Positions 53,158 to 59,578 of a stretch of DNA of 64,000 nucleotides are shown piece by piece; within the stretch, counting starts at the first letter, position 1, and each line of letters begins with the position of its first letter. A program made the translations under genes and the position numbers. The stretch is from VFMC01 sp040380855 (GTDB taxonomy: Bacteria; Actinomycetota; Acidimicrobiia; Acidimicrobiales; Ilumatobacteraceae): positions 24,935-88,934 of the forward strand of contig JBEIIG010000007.1 of NCBI GenBank assembly GCA_040380855.1. The letters are read 5' to 3'. The notes under the pieces were generated by a model. That model saw only the letters and a list, made by a program, of their open reading frames with translations, searched no databases and was not told the DNA's origin.

Positions 53158-53241
53158 TCACAGACGCACGAGGGCGACGATGCCTGCGATGAGGATCAGG
53201 CCGAGGAGCAGACCGAGGGTGAGGGTGGTTGCCGGGCGCAT
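53158..53241 (-). CDS. 27-residue single-helix membrane peptide
   Basis: A small frame encoding a basic/polar start (MRPATT), a hydrophobic stretch of about 18 residues (LTLGLLLGLILIAGIVAL) and an Arg end (VRL). It lies 27 bp downstream of the SAM hydroxide adenosyltransferase gene on the same strand and just before the ligase start region. The amino acid pattern is that of a small membrane protein. There is no clear ribosome site, so expression is uncertain. Confidence 0.5.
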   Translation of the reverse strand: MRPATTLTLGLLLGLILIAGIVALVRL

Positions 53242-53268
53242 CGCCGTGCAGGCTAACCGGCGACGAGG

Positions 53269-54165
53269 TCAGCGGCCTCGGCCCGGGCGCAGTTCGACCG
53301 GGCTCGTCGTCGGCGCTGCGGGCGCGGTGTCGCCGTCGTCGAGCCGGGTGATGCGCACCTGATCGCCCGCAGCGACCTGCAGCTCGTCGGCGGCAGAGCG
53401 TCGGTCGAGCGCCAGGGCCAGCATTCCGTACGAGTCGACCACCAGGCCGACGGCACCGGTGGGCACATCGGCGAAGGCCGCGGCCACCGCCGCCACCCGC
53501 ACCGTGGGATCGCTCAGGTCGCCCACCGACACCCGCACCCGGGTTTCGGCACCCGCCAACTCGGCCAGTTCGTCGGGGCCGACGTTCAACTGGCAGTTGC
53601 CGAACCGGTCGACCCACAGCACCTCGCACAACAGCACCTCGGCTTCGAGGCGGCTGAGCGGCACCACCCCGGGCAGCAGCAGCGCCGGATCGATCGCCTC
53701 ACCGAGCTCCGCGAGGTCGACGCCGTTGGCCAGGTGCGCGGCCGCCGGGGCGAAGATGTCGCGGCCAGCGAACGTGGCGCCGGGTGCGGGCAACTGGTAG
53801 TCGGGGTTGGAGAGCACCACCGCTCGCTCGGCACCACCGGCCAGCGCAACGGCCGATGCGAGCAGCCCGTTGTCGGGGCCGATGAACACACCGTTGCCGC
53901 CGGCCACCTCGATGGCCACGGCCCGTCGCGCCGTGCCGACACCGGGGTCGACCACCGCCACCACGATGCCCTCGGGCAGGTAGCCGACAGAACGGGCCAG
54001 CACGAGGCTGCCCGCTCGAACATCGAACGGCGGCACCTCGTGGGTGAGATCGAGCACCGTGACGTGCGCTGCCAGATCGCGGATGACCGCCTTCACCACA
54101 CCCACGAACTCGTCGCGCGTGCCGTAATCGGTGAGGAACGTCACCGTGTCGTACCGCCGGCCCAT
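53269..54165 (-). CDS. SAM hydroxide adenosyltransferase (DUF62/fluorinase family)
   Basis: A 298-residue cytosolic protein of the family that uses water to cleave S-adenosylmethionine to adenosine and methionine. The N-terminal motif TFLTDYGTRDEFVGVVKAVI with its Asp, LDLTHEVPPFDVRAGSLVL, VVDPGVGTARRAVAIE and GPDNGLL are family signatures, and VDRFGNCQLN marks the C-terminal domain. Fluorinases and chlorinases belong to the same family, but have an extra loop not evident here. The ATG at 54165 follows a -10 TAGCGT by 8 nt, so the mRNA is nearly leaderless. Confidence 0.88.
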   Translation of the reverse strand: MGRRYDTVTFLTDYGTRDEFVGVVKAVIRDLAAHVTVLDLTHEVPPFDVRAGSLVLARSVGYLPEGIVVAVVDPGVGTARRAVAIEVAGGNGVFIGPDNGLLASAVALAGGAERAVVLSNPDYQLPAPGATFAGRDIFAPAAAHLANGVDLAELGEAIDPALLLPGVVPLSRLEAEVLLCEVLWVDRFGNCQLNVGPDELAELAGAETRVRVSVGDLSDPTVRVAAVAAAFADVPTGAVGLVVDSYGMLALALDRRSAADELQVAAGDQVRITRLDDGDTAPAAPTTSPVELRPGRGR

Positions 54166-54173
54166 GGGCGGGC

Positions 54174-54179
54174 ACGCTA
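54174..54179 (-). promoter_or_regulatory. -10 hexamer of the SAM hydroxide adenosyltransferase gene
   Basis: TAGCGT on the minus strand, 8 nt before the ATG at 54165 and downstream of the strong terminator. Confidence 0.5.
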
Positions 54180-54194
54180 CCGGCGAGCCGTGCC

Positions 54195-54313
54195 GAAAAA
54201 GAGCGAACGGGTTGGTGCCAACCCCCCGATGGCACCAACCCGTCCGGCGCAGCCCTTGCGGGGCGCGACTCCGGCTCGTGAGAACCGGGTGTCGTATCGC
54301 CGACCGCAGATTA
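54195..54313 (-). ncRNA. Candidate structured small RNA between proC and the DUF62 gene
   Basis: On the minus strand a possible -10 (TAATCT, 54308-54313) precedes about 106 nt that can form three successive hairpins. The first is an 18-nt hairpin (54271-54288) with a 7-bp stem including one GU pair. The second (54247-54266) has CCC-GCAA-GGG, a GNRA tetraloop, on a GCGC base. The third is a 14-bp terminator stem followed by TTTTT. It ends before the next gene's own promoter. It could be an independent RNA or the proC 3' UTR. No -35 is clear and no known Rfam class was recognised by eye. Confidence 0.45.
54196..54243 (-). terminator. Intrinsic terminator
   Basis: A perfect 14-bp stem (54207-54220 with 54230-54243), 9-nt loop, followed on the minus strand by CGCTCTTTTT. 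It stops leftward transcription from proC or the candidate RNA. Confidence 0.8.
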
Positions 54314-54344
54314 GACACGGCTCGGGCGGTGAGAAAAGAGTCAC

Positions 54345-54390
54345 GTCGAAAAAGGTCGAAAAATCTTTCCGGAGATCACACCGATGTGAT
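54345..54390. other. A-rich direct repeat and ATCACA/TGTGAT palindrome after proC
   Basis: GTCGAAAAA occurs twice (54345-54353, 54355-54363), followed by ATCACA-CCGA-TGTGAT (54375-54390). Base use is strikingly AT-rich for this genome, consistent with a regulatory site upstream of the candidate RNA. Confidence 0.4.
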
Positions 54391-54400
54391 TTCCGTACGT

Positions 54401-55189
54401 TCACGAACCCAGTTCGCGACTGCGAGCAGTGGCCGCCATCACGGCATCGAGCATCGCAGCCCGCACGCCGGCCTGTTCGAGCGCCCGCAACCCGGCCGCC
54501 GTGGTGCCTCCCGGCGAGGTGACCATGGCCCGCAGCGCCGCCGGATCGCCCCGGTCGGCGAGCAAGGCCGCGGAACCCACGAACAACTGCGTCACCAGGG
54601 CCTCGGCGTTCGCGCGGCTGAGCCCGGCCAGCACACCTGCGTCGGTGAGCGCCTCGGCGACGAGGAACAGATAGGCGGGGCCCGAGCCGGCGAGGCCGGT
54701 GACGGCATCGAGTTGAGCCTCGCCCACGCGAACCACGCTGCCGACGGCGCCCAGGATCTGCTCGGCCCACTCGAGGTCGGCGGCGCTGGCGGCCGATCCT
54801 CCGGCGATCGCCGACGCCCCCTCTCCCACCAGGGCAGGGGTGTTCGGCATGGAGCGGACCACCGCCACACCCGGCCCGGCAGCGGCCTCGATCGCGGCGA
54901 TCGACACGCCCGCAGCGATCGACAACAGGCGCGTGGCGCCTGCCGCGACGGCTTGCTGTGCGGCGGCTGCCACGTCGTAGGGCTTCACCGCCAGCAGCGC
55001 TGCAGAGCACGCGGGCACCGAGTCGGTGATGGTGACACCGGGGAACATCGCAGCCAGGTCGGCGCGTCGGGCGGGCAGCACCTCGACGACGGCGAGCTGG
55101 TCGGGGGTGGCCCACCCGGCGCGCAGCAGTCCGCCGACGAGCGCTGCGCCCATGTTGCCGCCGCCGATCACCGCCAGGTGCGAAGTCAT
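54401..55189 (-). CDS. proC: Pyrroline-5-carboxylate reductase
   Basis: A 262-residue enzyme for the last step of proline synthesis, reducing P5C with NAD(P)H. The Rossmann loop is AVIGGGNMGAALVGGLL. SIAAGVSIAAIE, VVRSMPNTPALVGEG and the C-terminal signature (DAVTGLAGSGPAYLFLVAEAL, MVTSPGGTTAAGL) are all present. The ATG at 55189 is chosen because it gives the family N-terminus and a -10 TAGGCT lies 7 nt upstream. Confidence 0.95.
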   Translation of the reverse strand: MTSHLAVIGGGNMGAALVGGLLRAGWATPDQLAVVEVLPARRADLAAMFPGVTITDSVPACSAALLAVKPYDVAAAAQQAVAAGATRLLSIAAGVSIAAIEAAAGPGVAVVRSMPNTPALVGEGASAIAGGSAASAADLEWAEQILGAVGSVVRVGEAQLDAVTGLAGSGPAYLFLVAEALTDAGVLAGLSRANAEALVTQLFVGSAALLADRGDPAALRAMVTSPGGTTAAGLRALEQAGVRAAMLDAVMAATARSRELGS

Positions 55190-55196
55190 GGCCAGC

Positions 55197-55202
55197 AGCC
55201 TA
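55197..55202 (-). promoter_or_regulatory. -10 hexamer of proC
   Basis: TAGGCT on the minus strand, 7 nt before the proC ATG. Confidence 0.5.
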
Positions 55203-55219
55203 CGCGTGCGCCGCCGGAG

Positions 55220-55267
55220 GTACGGGTGGGCAGCTGTGTCTTCCCCGATCCACCTGCCCACCCGTAC
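55220..55267. repeat. 14-bp inverted repeat upstream of proC
   Basis: GTACGGGTGGGCAG (55220-55233) is the perfect reverse complement of 55254-55267, with a 20-nt spacer. It overlaps the expected proC -35 position, so it could be an operator; as RNA it would be a hairpin. Confidence 0.55.
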
Positions 55268-55324
55268 GACAGCAATGTCGGGCGGCAGGTGAGACGGATC
55301 GGAAAACATCGTGGTCGCTCGGCC

Positions 55325-55340
55325 CCGTGGAACACCACGG
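55325..55340. terminator. Small hairpin after the YbjN-like gene
   Basis: CCGTGG-AACA-CCACGG, a perfect 6-bp stem, lies 30 bp past the stop at 55371. A weak T-run occurs further on. Possible terminator. Confidence 0.35.
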
Positions 55341-55370
55341 ACCGGCCGGTCGGCACGCAGGCGGCGATGG

Positions 55371-55856
55371 TCAGTCGTCGGCGTCGGCAGCGGCGAGCGC
55401 AGCGAACCGGCTGGCGAAGCCGAGCCTGATCAGCGCGGGGAAGCTCTGCTCGACATAGGCGTAGAGCGAGCCGATCACCCGGTCGAGTTCGGCCTCGTTG
55501 AGTGCCGACAGGAGCAGTTCGCCGCGCAGGAACAGCGCGTCTTCCACACCGATCGCGAAATGGGCGCCCACGAGCCGTTCGTTGCGGCGCAGGGCCTGCT
55601 CGTACACCGCCGCGTGGTTCTCTTCCGGCGCCGGCATCACATAGGTCTCGTAGCGCAGGGTGCGCTGGCCGAGCGTGAGCCACACCGTGGTGTACTCCTT
55701 CTGCTCGCCACGCATGCGTACGTACCAGCGCGTCTCTTCGCCCTCACCCCGGTCGACCGCCTCGATCGCAGGGTTGGCCGTGCGGAACCCGCCGAGCCAT
55801 TCGTCGATCTGCCGCTCGAGCAGCGCAAGCGCACCGGTGTCGAAGACGTCGGTCAT
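55371..55856 (-). CDS. YbjN domain-containing protein
   Basis: A 161-residue cytosolic protein of the YbjN/type III chaperone-like fold. LLERQIDEWLGGF, RWYVRMRGEQKEYTTVWLTLGQRTLRYETYVMPAPEENHAAVYEQALRRNERLVGAHFAI and ELDRVIGSLYAYVEQSFPALIRLGF match this family. Such proteins are common beside mshA-type glycosyltransferases in actinobacteria. Role unknown, perhaps a chaperone or regulator. ATGA overlap with the GT gene. Confidence 0.8.
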   Translation of the reverse strand: MTDVFDTGALALLERQIDEWLGGFRTANPAIEAVDRGEGEETRWYVRMRGEQKEYTTVWLTLGQRTLRYETYVMPAPEENHAAVYEQALRRNERLVGAHFAIGVEDALFLRGELLLSALNEAELDRVIGSLYAYVEQSFPALIRLGFASRFAALAAADADD

Positions 55857-57067
55857 CGACAGGCCACCAGCGACCGCGTGGCCAGGTCGGCGTACACCCG
55901 GCGCAGCCGGGCCGCGGCAAGACTCCAGCGATAACGCTGGGCACGTGCCGCCCCGCGCGCACCCATCGCAGCGGCCTGGTCGGGGTGGTCGAGCAGGAAG
56001 CGCACATGGGCTGCGAAGCGGTCGGGGTCGCGGTCGGGTACCAGGAACCCGGAGTCGCCGTGGTCGACGAGGCTGAGCAGGCCCCCCACGCCGCTGGCCA
56101 CCACGGGCACTCCGCACGCCGATGCTTCGAGTGCCACCAGGCCGAAGCTCTCGCTGCGGCTGGGCACCAGCACCACATCGGCTGCGCGGTAGTAGGTCGA
56201 CAGGATGTGATGCGGCTGCGGTGGCACGAAGCGCACCTGATCGGTGAGGCCCAGTTCATCGACGAGGGCGGAGGTACGAGCGAACTCGATGTGGCCCTCG
56301 GTGCCGCTGGCGCCGCCCACGATGAGCAACATGGCGTCGCTACGGCCCAGCGCCGCAAGGGTGCGAACCGCCACATCCGGCCCTTTCAGCGGCTGGATGC
56401 GTCCGACGAACAACAGCACCGGTGCATCGTCGGAGAGTTCGAGTGCGAAACGAGCTCCTGAACGCTCACCCGGCGCGAAGAACGCGTGCTCGACCGCCGG
56501 GGCGATCACCTCGATGCGTCCGGGCGGGTCGCCGTAGAGCCGCCGGAACTGCTGCTCTTCCTCCACACAGCTCACGCAGATCGCGTCGGCGCAGCCGATG
56601 ATCTCGTGTTCGGCCTGGGTGCGCCATGCGGGTTCCAGATCGCCGCCTTCGGCCTTCACCTTGGCGAGCGTGTGGAAGGTGCTGACGAACGGCATCTCGC
56701 GCAGGTGCTTGAGGCGGTGCGCCGCCTGCCCACTGAGCCAGTAGTTGGCGTGGGCCACATCGGCGGGGAAGGGACCATCGAGATAGTCGGCGACGCCCGC
56801 CACGAAGTCGTCGATGACGTGCGGCAGGTCTTCCTTGCGCAGCTCGTGGTGCCCGGCGGGCACGTGGACGACGCGATGGTTGGGCTCGATCTGCACCACC
56901 TCGGGCAGGTGGGCCGAGGTGGCGCGGGTGTAGGTGGTGCAGTCGACGCCCGCCTGGGCGAGGGCCGAAACCAACTCGCGCACGTACACGTTCATGCCGC
57001 CACTGTCGCCTGAACCAGGTTGTACCAGCGGCGACGTGTGGAGCGAGAGCACGGCCAGACGTTGCAC
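55853..57067 (-). CDS. mshA: GT4 glycosyltransferase, MshA-like
   Basis: A 404-residue GT-B fold enzyme. RLAVLSLHTSPLVQPGSGDSGGMNVYVRELV, AHANYWLSGQAAHRLK, FHTLAKVKA and the GT4 C-terminal motif PSRSESFGLVALEASACGVPVVAS are those of D-inositol-3-phosphate glycosyltransferase, the first enzyme of mycothiol synthesis. No other mycothiol gene is adjacent, so a related GT4 role cannot be excluded. The GTG at 57067 is preferred to the ATG at 57088, because a -10-like TAGCGT (57078-57083) lies between them. Confidence 0.75.
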   Translation of the reverse strand: MQRLAVLSLHTSPLVQPGSGDSGGMNVYVRELVSALAQAGVDCTTYTRATSAHLPEVVQIEPNHRVVHVPAGHHELRKEDLPHVIDDFVAGVADYLDGPFPADVAHANYWLSGQAAHRLKHLREMPFVSTFHTLAKVKAEGGDLEPAWRTQAEHEIIGCADAICVSCVEEEQQFRRLYGDPPGRIEVIAPAVEHAFFAPGERSGARFALELSDDAPVLLFVGRIQPLKGPDVAVRTLAALGRSDAMLLIVGGASGTEGHIEFARTSALVDELGLTDQVRFVPPQPHHILSTYYRAADVVLVPSRSESFGLVALEASACGVPVVASGVGGLLSLVDHGDSGFLVPDRDPDRFAAHVRFLLDHPDQAAAMGARGAARAQRYRWSLAAARLRRVYADLATRSLVACR

Positions 57068-57163
57068 GGAAGCCCCAACGCTAGCCATCCACCCCTCATT
57101 CCCCGTCACCCACGCGTCGTAGCCGTGAGAGCGGTCCGCCGACGCCGCAGGTGGGGGCACGGT

Positions 57164-57580
57164 TCAGGCGGGCGTCGAGGGCGTCGCTGCGTTGGCCGCG
57201 ATGAAGCTGTCGTACACGTTGAGCAGCGCCTGTTGCTGTTCGGCCGTGAGTCGACGGTCGCGAGTGATTGCGTCGCGGACCTCGTTGCCTCCCACCGGCT
57301 CGTCGGCGAGCAGCCCGGCGCGCACGTACAGCGTCTCGGCGCTGATGTGCAGCGCCTTCGCCAGTTGCTGGAGGATGTCGGCACTCGGCCGGCGCAGCCC
57401 ACGCTCGATCTGCGACAGATAGGGATTGCTCACCCCGGCCAGGTCGGCGAGGGTGCGCACGCTCAGCCGGGCGTGCTCGCGTTGGGCCTTGATGAACGAG
57501 CCCACATCGGCCAGTCGCTGGTCGACACGCCGTCGGTCGCCCCCGGCGGCGTCGTCATCGGGGGCGGCTCGTCCGGTCAC
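57164..57580 (-). CDS. XRE-family helix-turn-helix regulator
   Basis: A 138-residue DNA-binding protein. The HTH covers about residues 26-80: FIKAQREHARLSVRTLADLAGVSNPYLSQIERGLRRPSADILQQLAKAL, a full XRE/Cro pattern. The C-terminal tail (ETLYVRAGLLADEPVGGNEVRDAITRDRRLTAEQQQALLNVY) is helical and may mediate dimers. Its GTG start overlaps the rsiG stop, so the two are translated together. Confidence 0.9.
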   Translation of the reverse strand: MTGRAAPDDDAAGGDRRRVDQRLADVGSFIKAQREHARLSVRTLADLAGVSNPYLSQIERGLRRPSADILQQLAKALHISAETLYVRAGLLADEPVGGNEVRDAITRDRRLTAEQQQALLNVYDSFIAANAATPSTPA

Positions 57581-58065
57581 TCGTCGGCAAGGAGGCCCTC
57601 GATGTCGGCCTCACCCTCGCGGTACCGGTGCACCAATTCGGCGCTCAGGGCATCGATGCGCTGGAACAGTGCCTGGCGCTGTGTCGAGCGGAGCTGCTCG
57701 AACGCACGGAGTTCGTCGCGAAGAGTCGCCAGTTGGGCGTCGGTGAGCGCCGAGGGCTCGGCGGCGCCGAGGCGGGCGCACAGGTCGTCGAGCTCGATCG
57801 CGAGGGGATGCTCGCTGGCATCCACCGCCGGACGCGGGGGCCGGGCCGGGCCGCCCGTGAGCCGACTCGAGAGGATGCCCGGCAGGGCTTCGGGGCTGAC
57901 GGCCTCGTCGTGCAGACGGCGTCGTCGCACCTCGGCATCGACGAGGTCGAGACGCGCCTGCACCAGACGACGCACGTACGACACCGCGTCCTCCTCGGCG
58001 AGCAACTGGGCCCGCAGCGACCGCAATTCGTCGAGCGGCAACAGGGTGGGGTCGATATCGGTCAC
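57577..58065 (-). CDS. rsiG: RsiG-like anti-sigma factor with c-di-GMP motif
   Basis: A 162-residue helical protein. The first long helix carries E25-x3-S29-x2-R32-x3-Q36-x3-D40, an exact match to the E(X)3S(X)2R(X)3Q(X)3D signature by which Streptomyces RsiG binds cyclic-di-GMP to hold the sporulation sigma factor WhiG. A second helix near the C-terminus repeats it as E123-S127-R130-F134-D138, with Phe in the Gln position. The two helices would form an antiparallel coiled coil. WhiG or another FliA-like sigma factor is not in the window, so the target is unknown. The GTG overlaps the MoaD gene stop, and its ribosome site GGAGGA lies inside that gene. Confidence 0.8.
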   Translation of the reverse strand: MTDIDPTLLPLDELRSLRAQLLAEEDAVSYVRRLVQARLDLVDAEVRRRRLHDEAVSPEALPGILSSRLTGGPARPPRPAVDASEHPLAIELDDLCARLGAAEPSALTDAQLATLRDELRAFEQLRSTQRQALFQRIDALSAELVHRYREGEADIEGLLADE

Positions 58066-58304
58066 TGTGATCCTCCACTCACGGGCGGGAGCACCGCCAC
58101 CTCGTCGGTCGCGGCGACGGTATCGGAGCGATCCGCAGCGCTGCCGTTCAACCAGATCCGGCAGGTGCCGAGCACGGCGGCGAAGGCGGCGCCGTAGCGA
58201 TCGACAGCACGATCGAGAACCTCACCGACCGTGGCGCCCTCGACCGTGTCGGAGCCCGTTCCGGCCGCTTCTCGCGCCGATGCGAACAACCTGAGGACAG
58301 CCAC
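58062..58304 (-). CDS. MoaD/ThiS-family sulfur carrier
   Basis: An 80-residue beta-grasp protein: VAVLRLFASAREAAGTGSDTVEGATVGEVLDRAV is the N-terminal half and ATDEVAVLPPVSGG the C-terminal strand and tail. MoaD-type carriers end in free GlyGly, which receives sulfur as a thiocarboxylate. Here two further residues (Ser-Gln) follow GG. That pattern is known in carriers that are trimmed by a JAMM-type protease. The GTG at 58304 has a -10 TACGAT 7 nt upstream and the gene leads the operon with rsiG. Confidence 0.8.
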   Translation of the reverse strand: MAVLRLFASAREAAGTGSDTVEGATVGEVLDRAVDRYGAAFAAVLGTCRIWLNGSAADRSDTVAATDEVAVLPPVSGGSQ

Positions 58305-58311
58305 GTGGCTG

Positions 58312-58317
58312 ATCGTA
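58312..58317 (-). promoter_or_regulatory. -10 hexamer of the MoaD-rsiG-XRE operon
   Basis: TACGAT on the minus strand, 7 nt before the GTG at 58304. Confidence 0.5.
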
Positions 58318-58400
58318 CCGGTGCCACTGCGTCGCGACTGCCACGCCCGGGTCCCGATGGTGCGGCCGGGCAGCGGCTCGACCCTGTCACACCGCACCGA

Positions 58401-58406
58401 TACCCT
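58401..58406 (+). promoter_or_regulatory. -10 hexamer, leaderless-type
   Basis: TACCCT, 6 nt before the ATG at 58413. It supports that start over an earlier in-frame ATG at 58305. Confidence 0.5.
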
Positions 58407-58412
58407 GACCGC

Positions 58413-59069
58413 ATGCCTGGTTCGTCGTCGTCCCCCTCGGGTCACAGCCGGCTGCTCGTGGTGCGCCACGGCCGCAGCGAGTGGAACTCGCAGGGCCGTT
58501 GGCAGGGCCACGCCGACATCGCGCTCGACGACGAGGGCATGCGTCAGGCGGCTGCGGCCGCCGAGGTGCTGGGCGCGTTCGACGCCATCTGGGCGAGCGA
58601 CCTGCAGCGCGCCACGCTCACCGCGCAGATCATCGCCGAACTCCATGGCATCGGGCCGGTGCAGATCGATCCGCGGTTGCGCGAAACCGATGTGGGCCCC
58701 TGGGAGGGCCTGCGGAAACACGAGGTCGAGGCCGGATGGCCCGGGTTCCTCGCCGACCACCGCCGCCCCGAGGGCTTCGAACCGTACGCCGATGCCGCTG
58801 CGCGGATGTTGGCAGCGCTGGTCGACATCGCCGCCGCGCATCGGGGCGGCGAGGTGTTGGTCGTCAGTCACGGCGGCGTCATCCGCGCCGTTCGACGTGC
58901 CCTCGACAGCCCCGATCCGCACATGCCCAATCTCTCGGGCAGTTGGTTCTCGGTCGACCCGCACGGTCGGGTCACCGCCGGCGAGGTGGTCGTCCTCGTC
59001 GATCACGATTCGTCTCCATCGGCATCGCGCCCCAGTAGCCCGCCTTCCGACGAATCGGAGGTCCTATGA
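58413..59069 (+). CDS. Histidine phosphatase family protein
   Basis: A 218-residue phosphoglycerate-mutase-like phosphatase. The catalytic RHG motif is in LVVRHGRSEWNSQGRWQGHAD, the second Arg in ASDLQRATLTAQII, the acid Glu in RLRETDVGPWEG and the second His in LVVSHGGVIRAV. These enzymes remove phosphate from sugars or nucleotides; the substrate is unknown. It overlaps the next gene by 4 nt (ATGA). Confidence 0.92.
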   Translation: MPGSSSSPSGHSRLLVVRHGRSEWNSQGRWQGHADIALDDEGMRQAAAAAEVLGAFDAIWASDLQRATLTAQIIAELHGIGPVQIDPRLRETDVGPWEGLRKHEVEAGWPGFLADHRRPEGFEPYADAAARMLAALVDIAAAHRGGEVLVVSHGGVIRAVRRALDSPDPHMPNLSGSWFSVDPHGRVTAGEVVVLVDHDSSPSASRPSSPPSDESEVL

Positions 59070-59578
59070 ACGTCGTCGCCGACGAACTGCCGCTCTTCCA
59101 GGTCGAAGTCACCCGCTCCCGCCGGCGCAAGCGCACGGTCGGTTCCGAACTGCGCGGCGACGTGCTGCGCATCACGGTGCCCTGGTGGATGACCGACACC
59201 GAGATCGCCCACTGGGTCGACAAGACCCGCGCGTCGTGGACGCGTAAGCGCTCGGCCGAGCGCTTCGACCTGCCCCGCCGCGCCGCATCGCTGGCACGCA
59301 CCCACGGTCTGCCCCAGCCCCAGTCGATCCGCTGGTCCGACAACATGAATCGGCGGTGGGGGTCGTGCACACCCGCCACCGGAACCATCCGGCTGTCGTC
59401 GGCGCTCGCCGGGTTCCCCGACTGGGTGGTCGACTACGTGATCGTGCACGAGCTCGCCCATCTCGAGGTGCCGGCCCACAATGCCGCGTTCTGGAGCCTG
59501 GTTCGGCGCTACCCGCGCACCGAACGGGCGATCGGCTACCTCATTGCGAGAGGTGGCGAGGTCGACGACCCAGGCTGA
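59066..59578 (+). CDS. YgjP-like zinc metallopeptidase (M48-type)
   Basis: A 170-residue cytosolic protein of the YgjP/DUF45 family. An N-terminal beta region (VEVTRSRRRKRTVGSELRGD) is followed by the characteristic NMNRRWGSCTPATGTIRLSSAL and the zinc motif VIVHELAHLEVPAHNAAFW (H128-E-x-x-H132 and H138). It may be a peptidase acting with the adjacent phosphatase in one operon. Its 3' end overlaps the next, convergent gene by 38 bp. Confidence 0.88.
   Translation: MNVVADELPLFQVEVTRSRRRKRTVGSELRGDVLRITVPWWMTDTEIAHWVDKTRASWTRKRSAERFDLPRRAASLARTHGLPQPQSIRWSDNMNRRWGSCTPATGTIRLSSALAGFPDWVVDYVIVHELAHLEVPAHNAAFWSLVRRYPRTERAIGYLIARGGEVDDPG

Noticed and set aside
53269..54165. Fluorinase or chlorinase
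   Set aside because: Same family, but no evident halogenase-specific loop, and the conserved positions fit the common SAM hydroxide adenosyltransferases.
54207..54243. 6C RNA on the plus strand, because the hairpin loop there reads ACCCCCCGA
   Set aside because: 6C RNAs need two C-rich loops. The second hairpin lacks one, and the T-tract lies on the minus strand, so a minus-strand terminator fits better.
54195..54313. Known SAM, cobalamin, TPP, fluoride or ZTP riboswitch upstream of the DUF62 gene
   Set aside because: No conserved core of these classes could be found by eye, and a -10 box lies between the structure and the gene.
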